In this document: positions 7,498 through 20,096 of the stretch, piece by piece | Position numbering within the stretch: position 1 is the first letter of the stretch | Layout of the letters: the number at the start of each line of letters is the position of its first letter | Assembly: GCF_036237315.1 (NCBI RefSeq) | Contig: NZ_CP108358.1 | Coordinates: 62,001-126,000, forward strand | Direction: 5' to 3' | DNA: 64,000 nt | Source of the DNA: Streptomyces sp. NBC_01351 | GTDB lineage: Bacteria > Actinomycetota > Actinomycetes > Streptomycetales > Streptomycetaceae | Made by a program: the position numbers and the translations under genes | The notes under the pieces: generated by a model | What the model saw: the letters and a program-made list of their open reading frames with translations, nothing else | What the model was told of the DNA's origin: nothing | The model's database searches: none

Positions 7498-8598
7498 ATG
7501 ACGGCGACCTCCGCCTACCCGTCGATAGCCGAAGCGACGATGATGCCGCGCATCATCCGGCTCGGCCCGAACCTGTACGGCGCGGCCTTCACCCTGATGA
7601 AGCTGCTTCCCGCGCACCACATCCTCAAGCAGGCCGAGGCGCGGGGTGAACTGGGCCCGGACACGGTGATCGTCGAGACCACCTCGGGCACCTTCGGACT
7701 CGCCCTGGCCATGCAGGCTGCGCTGCTGCGCCGCAAGCTCATCCTGGTCAGCGACCCGGCGATCGACGCCAACCTGTACCGGCGGCTGACCGACCTCGGG
7801 GCCCGTGTGGAGATCTGCCACGAGCCGGCGGAGGTCGGCGGTTTCCAGGAGGCCCGGCTGCGCCGGCTCGCCGAGATCCGCGCCGAACTGCCGGACTCCT
7901 TCTGCCCCGAGCAGTACACCAACCCCGGCAACCCGGGCTCCTACCGGCTGGTCGCGGAGCAGCTCACCCGGACCCTCGGCACCGTCGACGCGCTGGTCGG
8001 CCCGGTCGGCTCCGGCGGATCCGTGTGCGGCACCGTACGGGCCCTGCGCGCCGCCACCCCGCACACCGAGGCGATCGGGGTGGACAGCCACCACAGCGTG
8101 CTCTTCGGGCAGCCCGACGGCTCGCGGGAGCTGCGGGGCCTCGGCAACAGCCTGTGGCCCGCCAACCTCGACCACCGCGTCTTCGACGAGGTGCACTGGC
8201 TGAGCGCCGGCGAGGCGTACGCCTCCACCCGCGCCCTGCACGCCCGGCACGCCCTCTTCCAGGGGCCGACGAGCGGCGCCGCCTATCTCGTCGCCCGCTG
8301 GTGGGCCGAGCGCAACCCGGACCGCACCGGGGTGGTGATGCTCCCGGACGAGGGCTACCGCTACCAGGCCACGGTCTACGACGACAGCTGGCTCCAGGCG
8401 CAGGGGTACCCGCTGAGCGAGCAGCCGTCCGCACCGGTCACGGCCGCGGGCCCCGACGTGGCGGGCGACCGCTGGACCCGGTTCGCCTGGGACCGGCGAG
8501 CCTACGAGGAGGTCCCGGGCGTCGTGTCCCGGCCCGCCCCGGCGGCCTCCGGATCCGCCGCGACGCCCTCCGCGCAGCCGGTGGGGGTGGGTGCATGA
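7498..8598 (+). CDS. Cysteine-synthase-like PLP enzyme (predicted diamino-acid beta-replacement)
   Basis: Fold-type-II PLP enzyme of 366 residues. Lys35 in TLMKLLPA occupies the place of the Schiff-base lysine of cysteine synthase. TTSGTFG (61-67) corresponds to the TSGNTG substrate loop, and GPVGSGGSVCG is the phosphate-binding loop. The Thr-Phe in place of Asn-Thr marks a divergent subfamily. With the lyase and kinase of the same operon, a plausible role is replacing the phosphate of O-phosphothreonine (or phosphoserine) by the amino group of an amino acid such as aspartate. Friulimicin-type and pacidamycin-type clusters, as I recall, use comparable pairs for 2,3-diaminobutyrate. First gene of the operon; CTGGAG precedes ATG 7498; overlaps the next gene by 4 bp. 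Confidence 0.8.
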   Translation: MTATSAYPSIAEATMMPRIIRLGPNLYGAAFTLMKLLPAHHILKQAEARGELGPDTVIVETTSGTFGLALAMQAALLRRKLILVSDPAIDANLYRRLTDLGARVEICHEPAEVGGFQEARLRRLAEIRAELPDSFCPEQYTNPGNPGSYRLVAEQLTRTLGTVDALVGPVGSGGSVCGTVRALRAATPHTEAIGVDSHHSVLFGQPDGSRELRGLGNSLWPANLDHRVFDEVHWLSAGEAYASTRALHARHALFQGPTSGAAYLVARWWAERNPDRTGVVMLPDEGYRYQATVYDDSWLQAQGYPLSEQPSAPVTAAGPDVAGDRWTRFAWDRRAYEEVPGVVSRPAPAASGSAATPSAQPVGVGA

Positions 8599-10082
8599 GC
8601 GGGTCCGCGGTCATCGGCACGGGCCGGCTCGAACAGGGCCTGGGCGCCCGTACCCGCCGGGTGGTCTACGGGGAGCCCGGCCCCGAGACGGTGCGCCGGG
8701 AGCTGGAGGCCACCAGCACCGTCGACCTCGCCCACGTGGTCATGCTCCGCGAGAGCGGGCTGCTGACCGGAGCCGCCGCGGCGGCCCTGCTGGACCGGGT
8801 GCGGCGGCTGCGGGCGAGCGGCTTCGCCGAGCTGACCGGCCGCCAGGCCCCGCGCGGCCTGTACCTCATGTACGAGGGCTACCTCGTGGACGAGCTCGGC
8901 TCCGACGTCGGCGGGAAGGTGCACACCGCCCGGTCCCGCAACGACATCAAGGCCACCGTGACCGCGATGCGGCTGCGCACCGAACTCACCGAGCTGCTCG
9001 GCGAGGTGCTGCGCCTGCAGGCCGCGCTGCTCTCCCGGGCCCGCCGGCACGCCGACGCGGTGATGCCCGTCTACACCCACTACCAGCCCGCGATGCCCAT
9101 CAGTTACGGCTACTACCTGGCGGGCATCGCCACCGCCCTGGACCGCGACATCGCCGCGCTCCGCCACACCGTCGACGACCTGGACCGCTGCCCGCTGGGC
9201 GCGGGCGCCGTCGCCGGCACCGACCTGCCGATCCGCCCCGAGCGCACGGCCGCCCTGCTGGGCTTCCGCGGCGGCCCGACCCTGCACGCCACCGATGCGG
9301 TGGCGGCCCGCGACACGATGCTGCGCGGGCTGGCCGTGGTGGCCTCGGCGGCGGTCACGCTGAGCCGGCTGGCCACCGACCTCCAGCTGTGGAGCACCCA
9401 GGAGTTCGGCTTCGTGGAGTTCCCCGAGCGGCTCGTGGGCGGCAGTTCCGCGATGCCGCAGAAGCGCAACGCGTTCCTGCTGGAGCACGTCAAGGCCAAG
9501 GCCGCGTGGGCGGTGGGGGCCTGGACCGCCTCGGCGTCCGCCAGCAAGTCCACGCCGTTCACCAACTCCATCGAGGTCGGTACCGAGGCGGTGGCCGTGG
9601 CCTGGCCCGCGCTGGTCGCCGTACGGGAGTCCGTACTGCTCAGCCAGGTCCTGGTCTCCGGGGCCCGGCCGGTCGGCGAGCGGATGGAGCAGCGGGCCAA
9701 GGAGGGGTTCACCACCGCCACGGTGATCGCCAACCGGCTGGTCGGGGAGGGCGTGCCGTTCCGGACGGCGCACCACGTGGTGGGTGCGGCCGTGCGGGAC
9801 GCCATCGCCGCCGGGGAGCGCGAACTCACCAAGATCGAGACCCCGGAGGGGGTGACCGACTTCGGCGGCGGGCTGCCCTCGCTCGCCGAGGTCGTCGCCG
9901 ACCTGAACCGGGGCGGCGGTCCCGGCGAATGCGCCGCGATCGTCGGCACCCTGCGGGACCGCCTCGCCGGGCACGCCGACTGGCTCATGGAGTACCGGCA
10001 GGGGCTGCGCGATGCCGCCCGGCTGCTGGACGCCGATGTGGACGCCGTCGTGAGACGTTTCGGAGCGGGAGAGACGCGATGA
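8595..10082 (+). CDS. Argininosuccinate-lyase-like enzyme (predicted fumarate-eliminating C-N lyase)
   Basis: Member of the fumarase/aspartase superfamily, 495 residues, a little longer than usual argininosuccinate lyase. It shows GGKVHTARSRNDIKAT, THYQPAMPISYGYYL and the superfamily signature GGSSAMPQKRNAFLLEH holding the catalytic serine loop. It is unlikely to serve arginine synthesis because it lies in an NRPS operon. The predicted role is to split an N-succinyl-type adduct made by the preceding enzyme, releasing fumarate and leaving a free beta-amino group (2,3-diaminobutyrate or 2,3-diaminopropionate). ATGA overlaps at both ends indicate coupled translation. Substrate is inferred only. 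Confidence 0.8.
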   Translation: MSGSAVIGTGRLEQGLGARTRRVVYGEPGPETVRRELEATSTVDLAHVVMLRESGLLTGAAAAALLDRVRRLRASGFAELTGRQAPRGLYLMYEGYLVDELGSDVGGKVHTARSRNDIKATVTAMRLRTELTELLGEVLRLQAALLSRARRHADAVMPVYTHYQPAMPISYGYYLAGIATALDRDIAALRHTVDDLDRCPLGAGAVAGTDLPIRPERTAALLGFRGGPTLHATDAVAARDTMLRGLAVVASAAVTLSRLATDLQLWSTQEFGFVEFPERLVGGSSAMPQKRNAFLLEHVKAKAAWAVGAWTASASASKSTPFTNSIEVGTEAVAVAWPALVAVRESVLLSQVLVSGARPVGERMEQRAKEGFTTATVIANRLVGEGVPFRTAHHVVGAAVRDAIAAGERELTKIETPEGVTDFGGGLPSLAEVVADLNRGGGPGECAAIVGTLRDRLAGHADWLMEYRQGLRDAARLLDADVDAVVRRFGAGETR

Positions 10083-11274
10083 GTGCGGGCGGCGGCTGGT
10101 TCGCCTTCCTGGAGAGCAACACCACCGGTACCGGGCGGGACTTCTGCGCCGCGGCCCGGGCCCGGGGGATGCGCCCCGTCCTGCTGAGCCGGGATCCCGG
10201 CCGGTACCCGTACGCCGTGCTGGACGGCATCGACACGGTGGTGCTGGACACCTCCGACCCGCAGGCGGTCCTGGAGGCCTGCACCCGGCTCGACCCGGTC
10301 GCGATCGCCTCCAGCTCCGAGTACTTCGTCGCCCTGGCGGCGCGGACGGCGGCCAAGCTGGGGCTGCCGGGGCCGGACGGCGACGCCGTGGAGCGCTGCC
10401 GGTCCAAGGACGCCCAGCGCTCCGTGCACGCGGCCGCCGGGGTGCCTGTGCCGGCGTTCGCGGCGGTGACCGGGGCGGCGGAGGCCGCCGGGGCCGCGGA
10501 GCGGATCGGGTTCCCTGTCGTCCTCAAGCCCGTCAGCGGCTCCGGTTCGGTCGGGGTGCGGCTGTGCGCGGACGCGGCGCAGGCCCGTGCGTGGGCGGAG
10601 CGGCTGCTGTCCGACGGCTCGGCCACCGTGCTGGTGGAGGAGGCCGTGTCCGGCCCCGAGTTCTCGGTGGAGACCTTCGACGGCGAGGTGGTCGCGGTGG
10701 TGGCCAAGCACGTCGGGGCCGAGCCGTACTTCGTGGAGACCGGGCACGACGTGCCCGCCCCCGTCCCGGCCGCCACGGCGGCCGAGCTCGGCGCCGTCGC
10801 CGTACGGGCGGTGGGCGCGCTGGGTCTGGGCTACGGCGCCGCCCACACCGAGCTGCGGCTGGGCCCCGGCGGGCCGGTCGTCATCGAGGTCAACCCGCGC
10901 CTGGCGGGCGGCATGATCCCGGTCGCGGTGAAGGCCGCGACCGGGGTGGACCTGGTGGACCGGGTGGTCGCCCGGGCCGCCGGCCTGCCGGCCGCCGTGC
11001 GCGGAGCGGCGGCCGGTCACGCCGCCGTCCGCTTCGTCCGGCTGGCCGGGGAGGGCCGGGTCGCGGCCGTCGCGGGCCTGGCCGACGCCGCCGCGGCGCC
11101 GGGCGTGGCGGCCGTGACGGCGAGCACCGCCGTGGGCCGGGAGCTGCGGGTGACGCACTCCTTCCAGGACCGCCTGGCCTGCGTGGTCGCCGCAGGCCCC
11201 GATACCGCCACCGCGGCCCGCCGGGCCTCGGCGGCCGCCGCCCTGATCGACATCACCGTGGAGGAGACCCCCCG

Positions 11275-11278
<4 letters not shown>
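10079..11278 (+). CDS. ATP-grasp ligase
   Basis: ATP-grasp protein of 399 residues. The N-terminal pre-ATP-grasp domain starts with FAFLESNTTGTGRDF. The central region has FPVVLKPVSGSGSVGVRL (nucleotide-binding lysine) and VLVEEAVSGPEFSVE, and the metal-binding end is VVIEVNPRLAGGMIP. It resembles carboxylate-amine ligases that join amino acids through an acyl-phosphate. In this operon it could attach an amino acid or other acid to the diamino acid, or make a building block before NRPS loading; it could also act in diamino-acid formation itself. Overlaps its neighbours by 4 bp on both sides. Confidence 0.8.
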
Positions 11279-14888
<3,610 letters not shown>

Positions 14889-14892
<4 letters not shown>

Positions 14893-15824
14893 TCACGACC
14901 CAGACGGCAGCGCCGGTGAGCCCGGCGGCCGTCCCCGCCGCCGGCTACCGGCAGGTGTCCGCCACCGGCGTCAGCACGGCCTTCGGGACCTTCGGCGAGC
15001 TGCTGCAGGGCGTCCTGCCGGAGGAGGACGGCAACTTCCTGGTGACGCTGCCGGTGGCCCGCTGGTCCATGGTCCGCTTCGAAGTGCGGTCCGGGCAGCC
15101 GGGGTTGGAGGTGTGGCCGCCGCACAAGAAGAAGGCGCTGCGGCTCACCTCCATGATCCTGGAGGACGAGGGCCTGCCGGCCGCCGGGCTGCTGCGGATC
15201 GACAGCACCCTGCCCGAGGGGAAGGGGCTGGCCAGTTCCTCGGCCGACCTGGTGGCGACCGCGCGGGCGGTGGCCAACGCGCTCGGCGTTCCGATGCCGC
15301 CGCGCCGGATCGAGGCGTACCTGGCGCGGATCGAACCGACCGACGGGGTGCTCTACGACTCGGTCGTGGCCTTCCACCACCGCAGCGTCCGGCTGCGGGC
15401 GAAGCTCGGCTCGCTGCCCTCCATGGCGGTGGTCGGCGTCGACGAGGGCGGCGCGGTGGACACCGTCGCCTTCAACAACATCCCGAAGCCGTTCACCGAC
15501 GCCGACAAACGGGAGTACGCGCGCCTCCTGGACCGGGTCACCGGCGCCGTCGCCGCCCGCGATCTGGCGGAGGTCGGGCGGGTGGCCACGGCGAGCGCCC
15601 GGATGAACCAGGTGCTGCGCCACAAGTGGTCGCTGGAGCCGATGACGGACATCTGCGAGGAGGTCGGCGGCCTGGGCGTGGTCGTCGGGCACAGCGGCAC
15701 CACGCTGGGCATCCTCATGGACACCGACGCCCCGGACTGCCCCGCCCGGCTGGCCGCCGCCGCGCAGCTCTGCCAGGAGCTCGTGGGAAATGTCACCGTC
15801 TACCGGACCCTCAGCTTCCACTGA
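14889..15824 (+). CDS. GHMP-family kinase resembling L-threonine/homoserine kinases
   Basis: 311-residue GHMP kinase with FGTFGELLQG at the N-terminus and the ATP loop LPEGKGLASSSADLVATARA (about residues 105-124). The C-terminal half includes VVVGHSGTTLGILMD. It resembles PduX-type threonine kinases more than homoserine kinase. The proposed role is phosphorylating threonine to O-phospho-L-threonine, turning the hydroxyl into a leaving group for the cysteine-synthase-like enzyme of the same operon. That makes threonine the carbon source and 2,3-diaminobutyrate the product. Start overlaps the NRPS stop (ATGA). It is the last gene of the operon; a strong hairpin follows. Confidence 0.75.
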
Positions 15825-15846
15825 CCCGGACCCACTTCGTCCACCC

Positions 15847-15883
15847 AGCCCCCGGGGCGAGCCTCACGCTCGCCCCGGGGGCT
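15847..15883 (+). terminator. Strong hairpin terminator after the diamino-acid operon
   Basis: Perfect 16-bp arms (15847-15862 and 15868-15883, left arm beginning AGCCCCCGGG) with a 5-nt loop, 23 bp after the kinase stop. There is no long T-tract, as is common for actinobacterial terminators. It separates the operon from the MMPL gene. Confidence 0.8.
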
Positions 15884-15906
15884 TCCGCTTGGGTACTAGC
15901 CCGGGG

Positions 15907-15924
15907 GTCCACCGGTCGGTGGAC
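15907..15924. promoter_or_regulatory. Dyad upstream of the MMPL exporter gene
   Basis: GTCCACC and GGTGGAC form perfect 7-bp arms around GGTC, giving an 18-bp near-palindrome 60-75 bp before the MMPL start. Size and place resemble a TetR- or MarR-type operator. No regulator gene adjoins it directly; the downstream two-component system is another possible controller. Confidence 0.35.
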
Positions 15925-15983
15925 ACGAGGTTCAACCGGTCGAGCCTGTCGCCGGGACCCCTGCTGCGACCAGCATGTATGTC

Positions 15984-18197
15984 ATGACGAACCCCACCGT
16001 ACGGATGGCCCGATGGAGCGCCCGCAATCCGTGGCGCGCGATCACCGGCTGGCTCCTCTTCGTCGTCCTCTGCCTAGGGGCGGGCATCGCGATCGGTGCG
16101 AACCCGGCCACCAGCGAGGACTTCCGCATCGGCGAGGCCGGCCGCGCCGAGGCGATCGCCGCCGAGGGCGGGCTCCAGCAGCGGCCCGTGGAGCGGGTGC
16201 TGATCCACGCCAGGCCCGGGGCCGGTTCCTTCGACAAGGCCCTGGCCGAGGCCGCCGCCCGGGACGTGAGTGCCCGGATGGCACTGCTCCCCGAGGTCGC
16301 CTCGGTCGGCGCCCCGGTGCCGGCCGCCGACGGGTCGGCGCTGCGGGTGGACGTCACCATGAAGGGCGCCGAGTTCGACGCCAAGAAGCACGTGGACGTG
16401 CTCCTCGCGCAGACCGCGGCCGTCCAGGAGGCCTACCCCGGGCTGTGGGTGGAGGAGGTCGGCTCGCCCTCGATCAGCAAGGGCGTCGACGGGCTCCGCG
16501 ACGACGACCTGGCCCGTACGGAGGTCATCGCCCTCCCCGTCACCCTGATCACCCTGCTGGTCGTCTTCAGCTCGATCGCGATGGCCCTCGTCCCGCTGCT
16601 GCTGGCGCTCTCCTCGATCATCGCCGCCGTCGGCCTGTCGATGCTCGCCTCGCACGTCTTCCCCGACGCGGGCGTCGGCACCAACGTGATCCTGCTGATC
16701 GGCCTGGCCGTCGGCGTGGACTACACCCTCTTCTACCTCAAGCGGGAGCGCGAGGAGCGGGCCAAGGCCGGCGGCCGGCTCACCCCGCAGGCCGTGGTCG
16801 AACTGGCCGCCGCCACCTCGGGCCGCGCGGTCGTCGTATCGGGGCTGGCCGTGGCCGTCTCCAGCGCCACCCTGTTCCTCGCCGACGACGTGATCTTCTC
16901 CTCCATCGCGACGGGCGCCATCGTCGTCACCCTGGTCGCCGTCCTCAGCTCGCTGACCGTGCTCCCCGCCCTGCTGGCCAAGCTCGGCGAGCGCGCCGAC
17001 CGCCGCCGGGCCCGCAAGGAGGCCCGCGCCGCCGCCAAGGGCCGCACCCTGCGCGTCAAGCAGCCGAAGACCGGCACGGGCCGGATCACCGCCGCCGTGC
17101 TGCGGCCCACCACCAAGCACCCCGTCGCCACGCTGGCCGTCGCCACCCTCGCGATGGTCGCCCTCGCCCTGCCCGTACTGAACCTGAACCTCACCGAGAT
17201 GGGCCGCGACACCCACTCGCGGGCCATCGGCGCCATGCAGACCTACGACCGGGCGATGGCCGCCTACCCCGAGCTCAACTCCATGCACCAGGTGCTCGTG
17301 AAGACGGACGCCGACCGCCGCGAGGAAGTCGCCGCCGCCCTCACCGGGCTCGCCGACCGCGCCACCGCCGAGGACCCCGCGATCAGCGGCCGGCCGTTCC
17401 TGCGTACCTCTCCCGACGGCCGGATCACCATGCTGGAGATGGCGGTCGCCCACCCCGTCGGCAGCGTCGAGGCCCACACCTCCCTGCGGAAACTGCGCAC
17501 GGAGCTGATCCCCGCCACCGTCGGCACGCTGACCGGCACCGAGACCGCCGTCACCGGCGACGTGGCCCGCAACGCCGACTACCCGGCGCACCAGAAGCAG
17601 AAGCTCCCGCTGATCATCGGAGCGCTGCTGCTCGTCACCTTCGCGATGACCGTGTGGGCCTTCCGCTCCCTCGTCCTCGGCCTGATCGGCATCGTCCTCA
17701 ACCTGCTCTCCGCCTTCGCCTCGCTCGGCCTGCTGGTGCTCGTCTTCCAGAACGAATGGGCCGAGGGGATCCTCGCCTTCGAGTCGACCGGCTCCATCGG
17801 GGCCCGGGTGCCGCTCTTCCTCTTCGTGATCCTCTTCGGGCTCTCGATGGACTACCAGGTCTTCGTGATCAGCCGGATCCGGGAGGCCGCCATGAACGGC
17901 ACCCCGACCCGCCAGGCGGTCCTCGACGGCATCGGCAGCTCCGCCGGAGTGGTCACCAGCGCCGCCGTGGTCATGGTCACCGTCTTCGCCAGCTTCGCGG
18001 CCCTGCACCTGATCGAGATGAAGCAGATCGGCTTCGCCCTCGCCGCGGCCGTCCTGCTGGACGCCTTCGTGATCCGCATCCTGATCCTGCCCTCGCTGAT
18101 GCTGCTGCTGGGCGAGTGGAACTGGTGGCCGTCGCGCGGTATGCGCCAGGTCCGGGCGAAGGCGTCAACGGAACGTCAGCCCGCGACCGTAGGCTGA
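15984..18197 (+). CDS. MMPL-family (RND-type) membrane exporter
   Basis: Integral membrane protein of 737 residues (740 if the in-frame ATG at 15975 is used; neither has a clear ribosome site). The topology is the usual MMPL pattern: one N-terminal segment (AITGWLLFVVLCLGAGIAIG), an extracytoplasmic loop, then five hydrophobic segments including GLAVGVDYTLFYLKRERE. This is repeated in the second half, with LFGLSMDYQVFVISRIREA. The conserved Asp-Tyr pairs in those segments are typical of proton-coupled RND transport. Actinobacterial members export lipids, siderophores and antibiotics, so self-resistance or export of the cluster product is plausible. Followed after 4 bp by a two-component system that probably shares its transcript. 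Confidence 0.88.
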   Translation: MTNPTVRMARWSARNPWRAITGWLLFVVLCLGAGIAIGANPATSEDFRIGEAGRAEAIAAEGGLQQRPVERVLIHARPGAGSFDKALAEAAARDVSARMALLPEVASVGAPVPAADGSALRVDVTMKGAEFDAKKHVDVLLAQTAAVQEAYPGLWVEEVGSPSISKGVDGLRDDDLARTEVIALPVTLITLLVVFSSIAMALVPLLLALSSIIAAVGLSMLASHVFPDAGVGTNVILLIGLAVGVDYTLFYLKREREERAKAGGRLTPQAVVELAAATSGRAVVVSGLAVAVSSATLFLADDVIFSSIATGAIVVTLVAVLSSLTVLPALLAKLGERADRRRARKEARAAAKGRTLRVKQPKTGTGRITAAVLRPTTKHPVATLAVATLAMVALALPVLNLNLTEMGRDTHSRAIGAMQTYDRAMAAYPELNSMHQVLVKTDADRREEVAAALTGLADRATAEDPAISGRPFLRTSPDGRITMLEMAVAHPVGSVEAHTSLRKLRTELIPATVGTLTGTETAVTGDVARNADYPAHQKQKLPLIIGALLLVTFAMTVWAFRSLVLGLIGIVLNLLSAFASLGLLVLVFQNEWAEGILAFESTGSIGARVPLFLFVILFGLSMDYQVFVISRIREAAMNGTPTRQAVLDGIGSSAGVVTSAAVVMVTVFASFAALHLIEMKQIGFALAAAVLLDAFVIRILILPSLMLLLGEWNWWPSRGMRQVRAKASTERQPATVG

Positions 18198-18201
18198 TCA
18201 C

Positions 18202-19380
18202 ATGAGCGAACGGCCGAAGTCCTCCGACCGGTTGACCGTCGACAAGTTCCACGGCTGGTACACGGCGGCATGGGTGCTCCTCGGTCTGATCCCCTCGGTC
18301 ATCGGGGTGGAGAACGACTCGGGAGCACCCAAGTGGGGGGCCCTGGCCCTGCTGGCGGTCCTCGCCTCCTGCTACACGGCCGTACGGCGGTTTCCGGACA
18401 ATCCCGTTCTGCGGCCCCAGGCCTACCTGGCCCTCCTCGCCCTCGGTCTGGGGGCCATGGGGGGCCTTCCGGGTGGCGGGGCGGCCCTGTTCATCGTCTC
18501 CCTCCCGCAGTTCTGGCTCTTCGCCACCGGGGTGCGTGCCTCGATCGTCCTCAGCGGGGCGGCGGCCGCGGCCACCGTCGTCGGCAGCACCCTGCGCGGC
18601 GACGAGTCCCTCACCGGGAACGTCGTCTTCATCTTCATCGGGTACGCCGCCTCGGTCCTGACGGGCCTGCTGATACACCGCCTCGTCGCGGACGGCGACG
18701 CCCGCGCCGGGATGCTGGGCGCGGAGCTGGAGAGCGCGCAGGCCCGGCTCGCGGAGGCGCACCGGCAGCAGGGCGCGGCGGACGAACGGGAGCGGATGGC
18801 GCGGGAGATCCACGACACGCTCGCGCAGGGCTTCGCCTCGATCATCGTGCTGGCGGAGGCGGCCCGTTCGACCGTCACCTCGGACCCGGAGCGCACGGGG
18901 CAGCAGCTGGTCTCCATCGAGCAGACCGCCCGCGAGAACTTCGCCGAGGCCCGGGTGCTGGTGGGTTCCGCCCCGCAGAGCGGCCTGGCCCCCGGGTCGG
19001 TCGCGGTGACCCTGCGCCGGACGCTGGACCGGTTCACCCAGGACACCGGTCTGACCGTCGAGGCGGAGCTGCCGCCGGACGTCGCGTGCGACCAGCAGAC
19101 CCGGATCGCGCTGCTGCGCTGCACGCAGGAGTCCCTCGCGAACGTACGCAAGCACGCGGCCGCCACCACCGTCGGCGTGGTCCTCACCCAGCACCCGCAC
19201 GCCATCGAGCTGGAGATCACCGACGACGGGCGCGGCTTCGTCGTCGAGGACTCGCGGGGCTTCGGCCTCGACGGCATGCGCAAGCGGCTCGCCGAGCTGG
19301 ACGGCGACCTCACGGTGACCAGCTCGCTCGGGGACGGCACCCGCATCCTCGCCACGATCCACACGAACGGACAGCCCTGA
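18202..19380 (+). CDS. Sensor histidine kinase (NarL/DesK type)
   Basis: 392 residues. The N-terminal part has about five membrane segments (WYTAAWVLLGLIPSVIG to about residue 160) with little extracytoplasmic sequence. A short coiled linker leads into the HisKA_3 phosphoacceptor block ERERMAREIHDTLAQGF (His about 203). The HATPase domain has ESLANVRKHA, ITDDGRGF and GFGLDGMRKRLAELDG. It probably senses the membrane state or the substrate of the neighbouring MMPL exporter, an inference from position. The stop overlaps the start of the response regulator gene (TGATG). Confidence 0.92.
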   Translation: MSERPKSSDRLTVDKFHGWYTAAWVLLGLIPSVIGVENDSGAPKWGALALLAVLASCYTAVRRFPDNPVLRPQAYLALLALGLGAMGGLPGGGAALFIVSLPQFWLFATGVRASIVLSGAAAAATVVGSTLRGDESLTGNVVFIFIGYAASVLTGLLIHRLVADGDARAGMLGAELESAQARLAEAHRQQGAADERERMAREIHDTLAQGFASIIVLAEAARSTVTSDPERTGQQLVSIEQTARENFAEARVLVGSAPQSGLAPGSVAVTLRRTLDRFTQDTGLTVEAELPPDVACDQQTRIALLRCTQESLANVRKHAAATTVGVVLTQHPHAIELEITDDGRGFVVEDSRGFGLDGMRKRLAELDGDLTVTSSLGDGTRILATIHTNGQP

Positions 19381-20042
19381 TGAAGACGACGCCCGAAGAC
19401 GCCGACAGGATCCGGGTCATCGTGGTGGACGACCACACGGTGATGCGCGCCGGGGTCGTCGCCCTGCTCTCCCCCGAGCCCTGCATCGCCATCGTCGGCG
19501 AGGCCGACAACGGGCGGGAGGCCGTGGAGCTCGTCGCGTCGCTGCGCCCCGACGTGGCCCTGATCGACCTGCGGATGCCGGTGATGGACGGCGTCGCGGC
19601 CACCGCCGAGATCGTCGCCGGCCCGGCCGCGACGCGGGTGCTCATCCTGACCACGTACGACACGGACGTGGAGATCGAGCGGGCCGTCGAGGCCGGCGCC
19701 ATCGGCTACCTGCTGAAGGACACCACCCGCGAACAGCTCGTGGGCGCGATCCGCTCGGCGGCCCGCGGCGAGACGGTACTGGCCCCGCGGGTGGCGGAGC
19801 GGCTGGTGGCCCGGATGCGGCAGCCCGACCCGGTGGTGCTGACCGCACGCGAGCTGGACGTGCTGAGCGCGGTGGCCGACGGGCTGTCCAACGCGGACAT
19901 CGGCAAGCGCCTGGTCATCGCGGAGGCCACGGTCAAGACGCACCTGCTGCGGGTCTTCGCCAAGCTGGACGTCAGCGACCGCACCCACGCGGTGGTCATC
20001 GCGTTGGAACGGGGCCTCCTGGTACGGCCCGAACGCGGCTGA
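19380..20042 (+). CDS. LuxR/NarL-family response regulator
   Basis: 220 residues. Receiver domain with the acidic pair VVDDH, phosphoacceptor Asp in LIDLRMPVMDG (about residue 61), a conserved Thr in ILTTYDTD and Lys in GYLLKD. The C-terminal HTH has LTARELDVLSAVADGLSNADIGKRLVI and ATVKTHLLRVFAKLDVSDRT. Partner of the preceding kinase, with which it overlaps by one base. Probable targets are the MMPL gene and this operon. Confidence 0.93.
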   Translation: MKTTPEDADRIRVIVVDDHTVMRAGVVALLSPEPCIAIVGEADNGREAVELVASLRPDVALIDLRMPVMDGVAATAEIVAGPAATRVLILTTYDTDVEIERAVEAGAIGYLLKDTTREQLVGAIRSAARGETVLAPRVAERLVARMRQPDPVVLTARELDVLSAVADGLSNADIGKRLVIAEATVKTHLLRVFAKLDVSDRTHAVVIALERGLLVRPERG

Positions 20043-20047
20043 CCGTG

Positions 20048-20084
20048 CCGCGGGGCCGGAGGGCCCAGAGGCCCTCGGCTGCGG
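20048..20084. terminator. Likely bidirectional terminator
   Basis: GAGGGCC (20059-20065) and GGCCCTC (20070-20076) flank a 4-nt loop, with further pairing outward around one bulged base. It occupies the 54-bp gap between the convergent response regulator and Ser/Thr kinase genes. Confidence 0.5.
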
Positions 20085-20096
20085 GGAGACGCGGGG

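Noticed and set aside
8595..10082. Arginine-pathway argininosuccinate lyase (argH)
   Set aside because: Although the superfamily signature is present, the operon context has no arginine genes and pairs it with a CysK-like enzyme and an NRPS.
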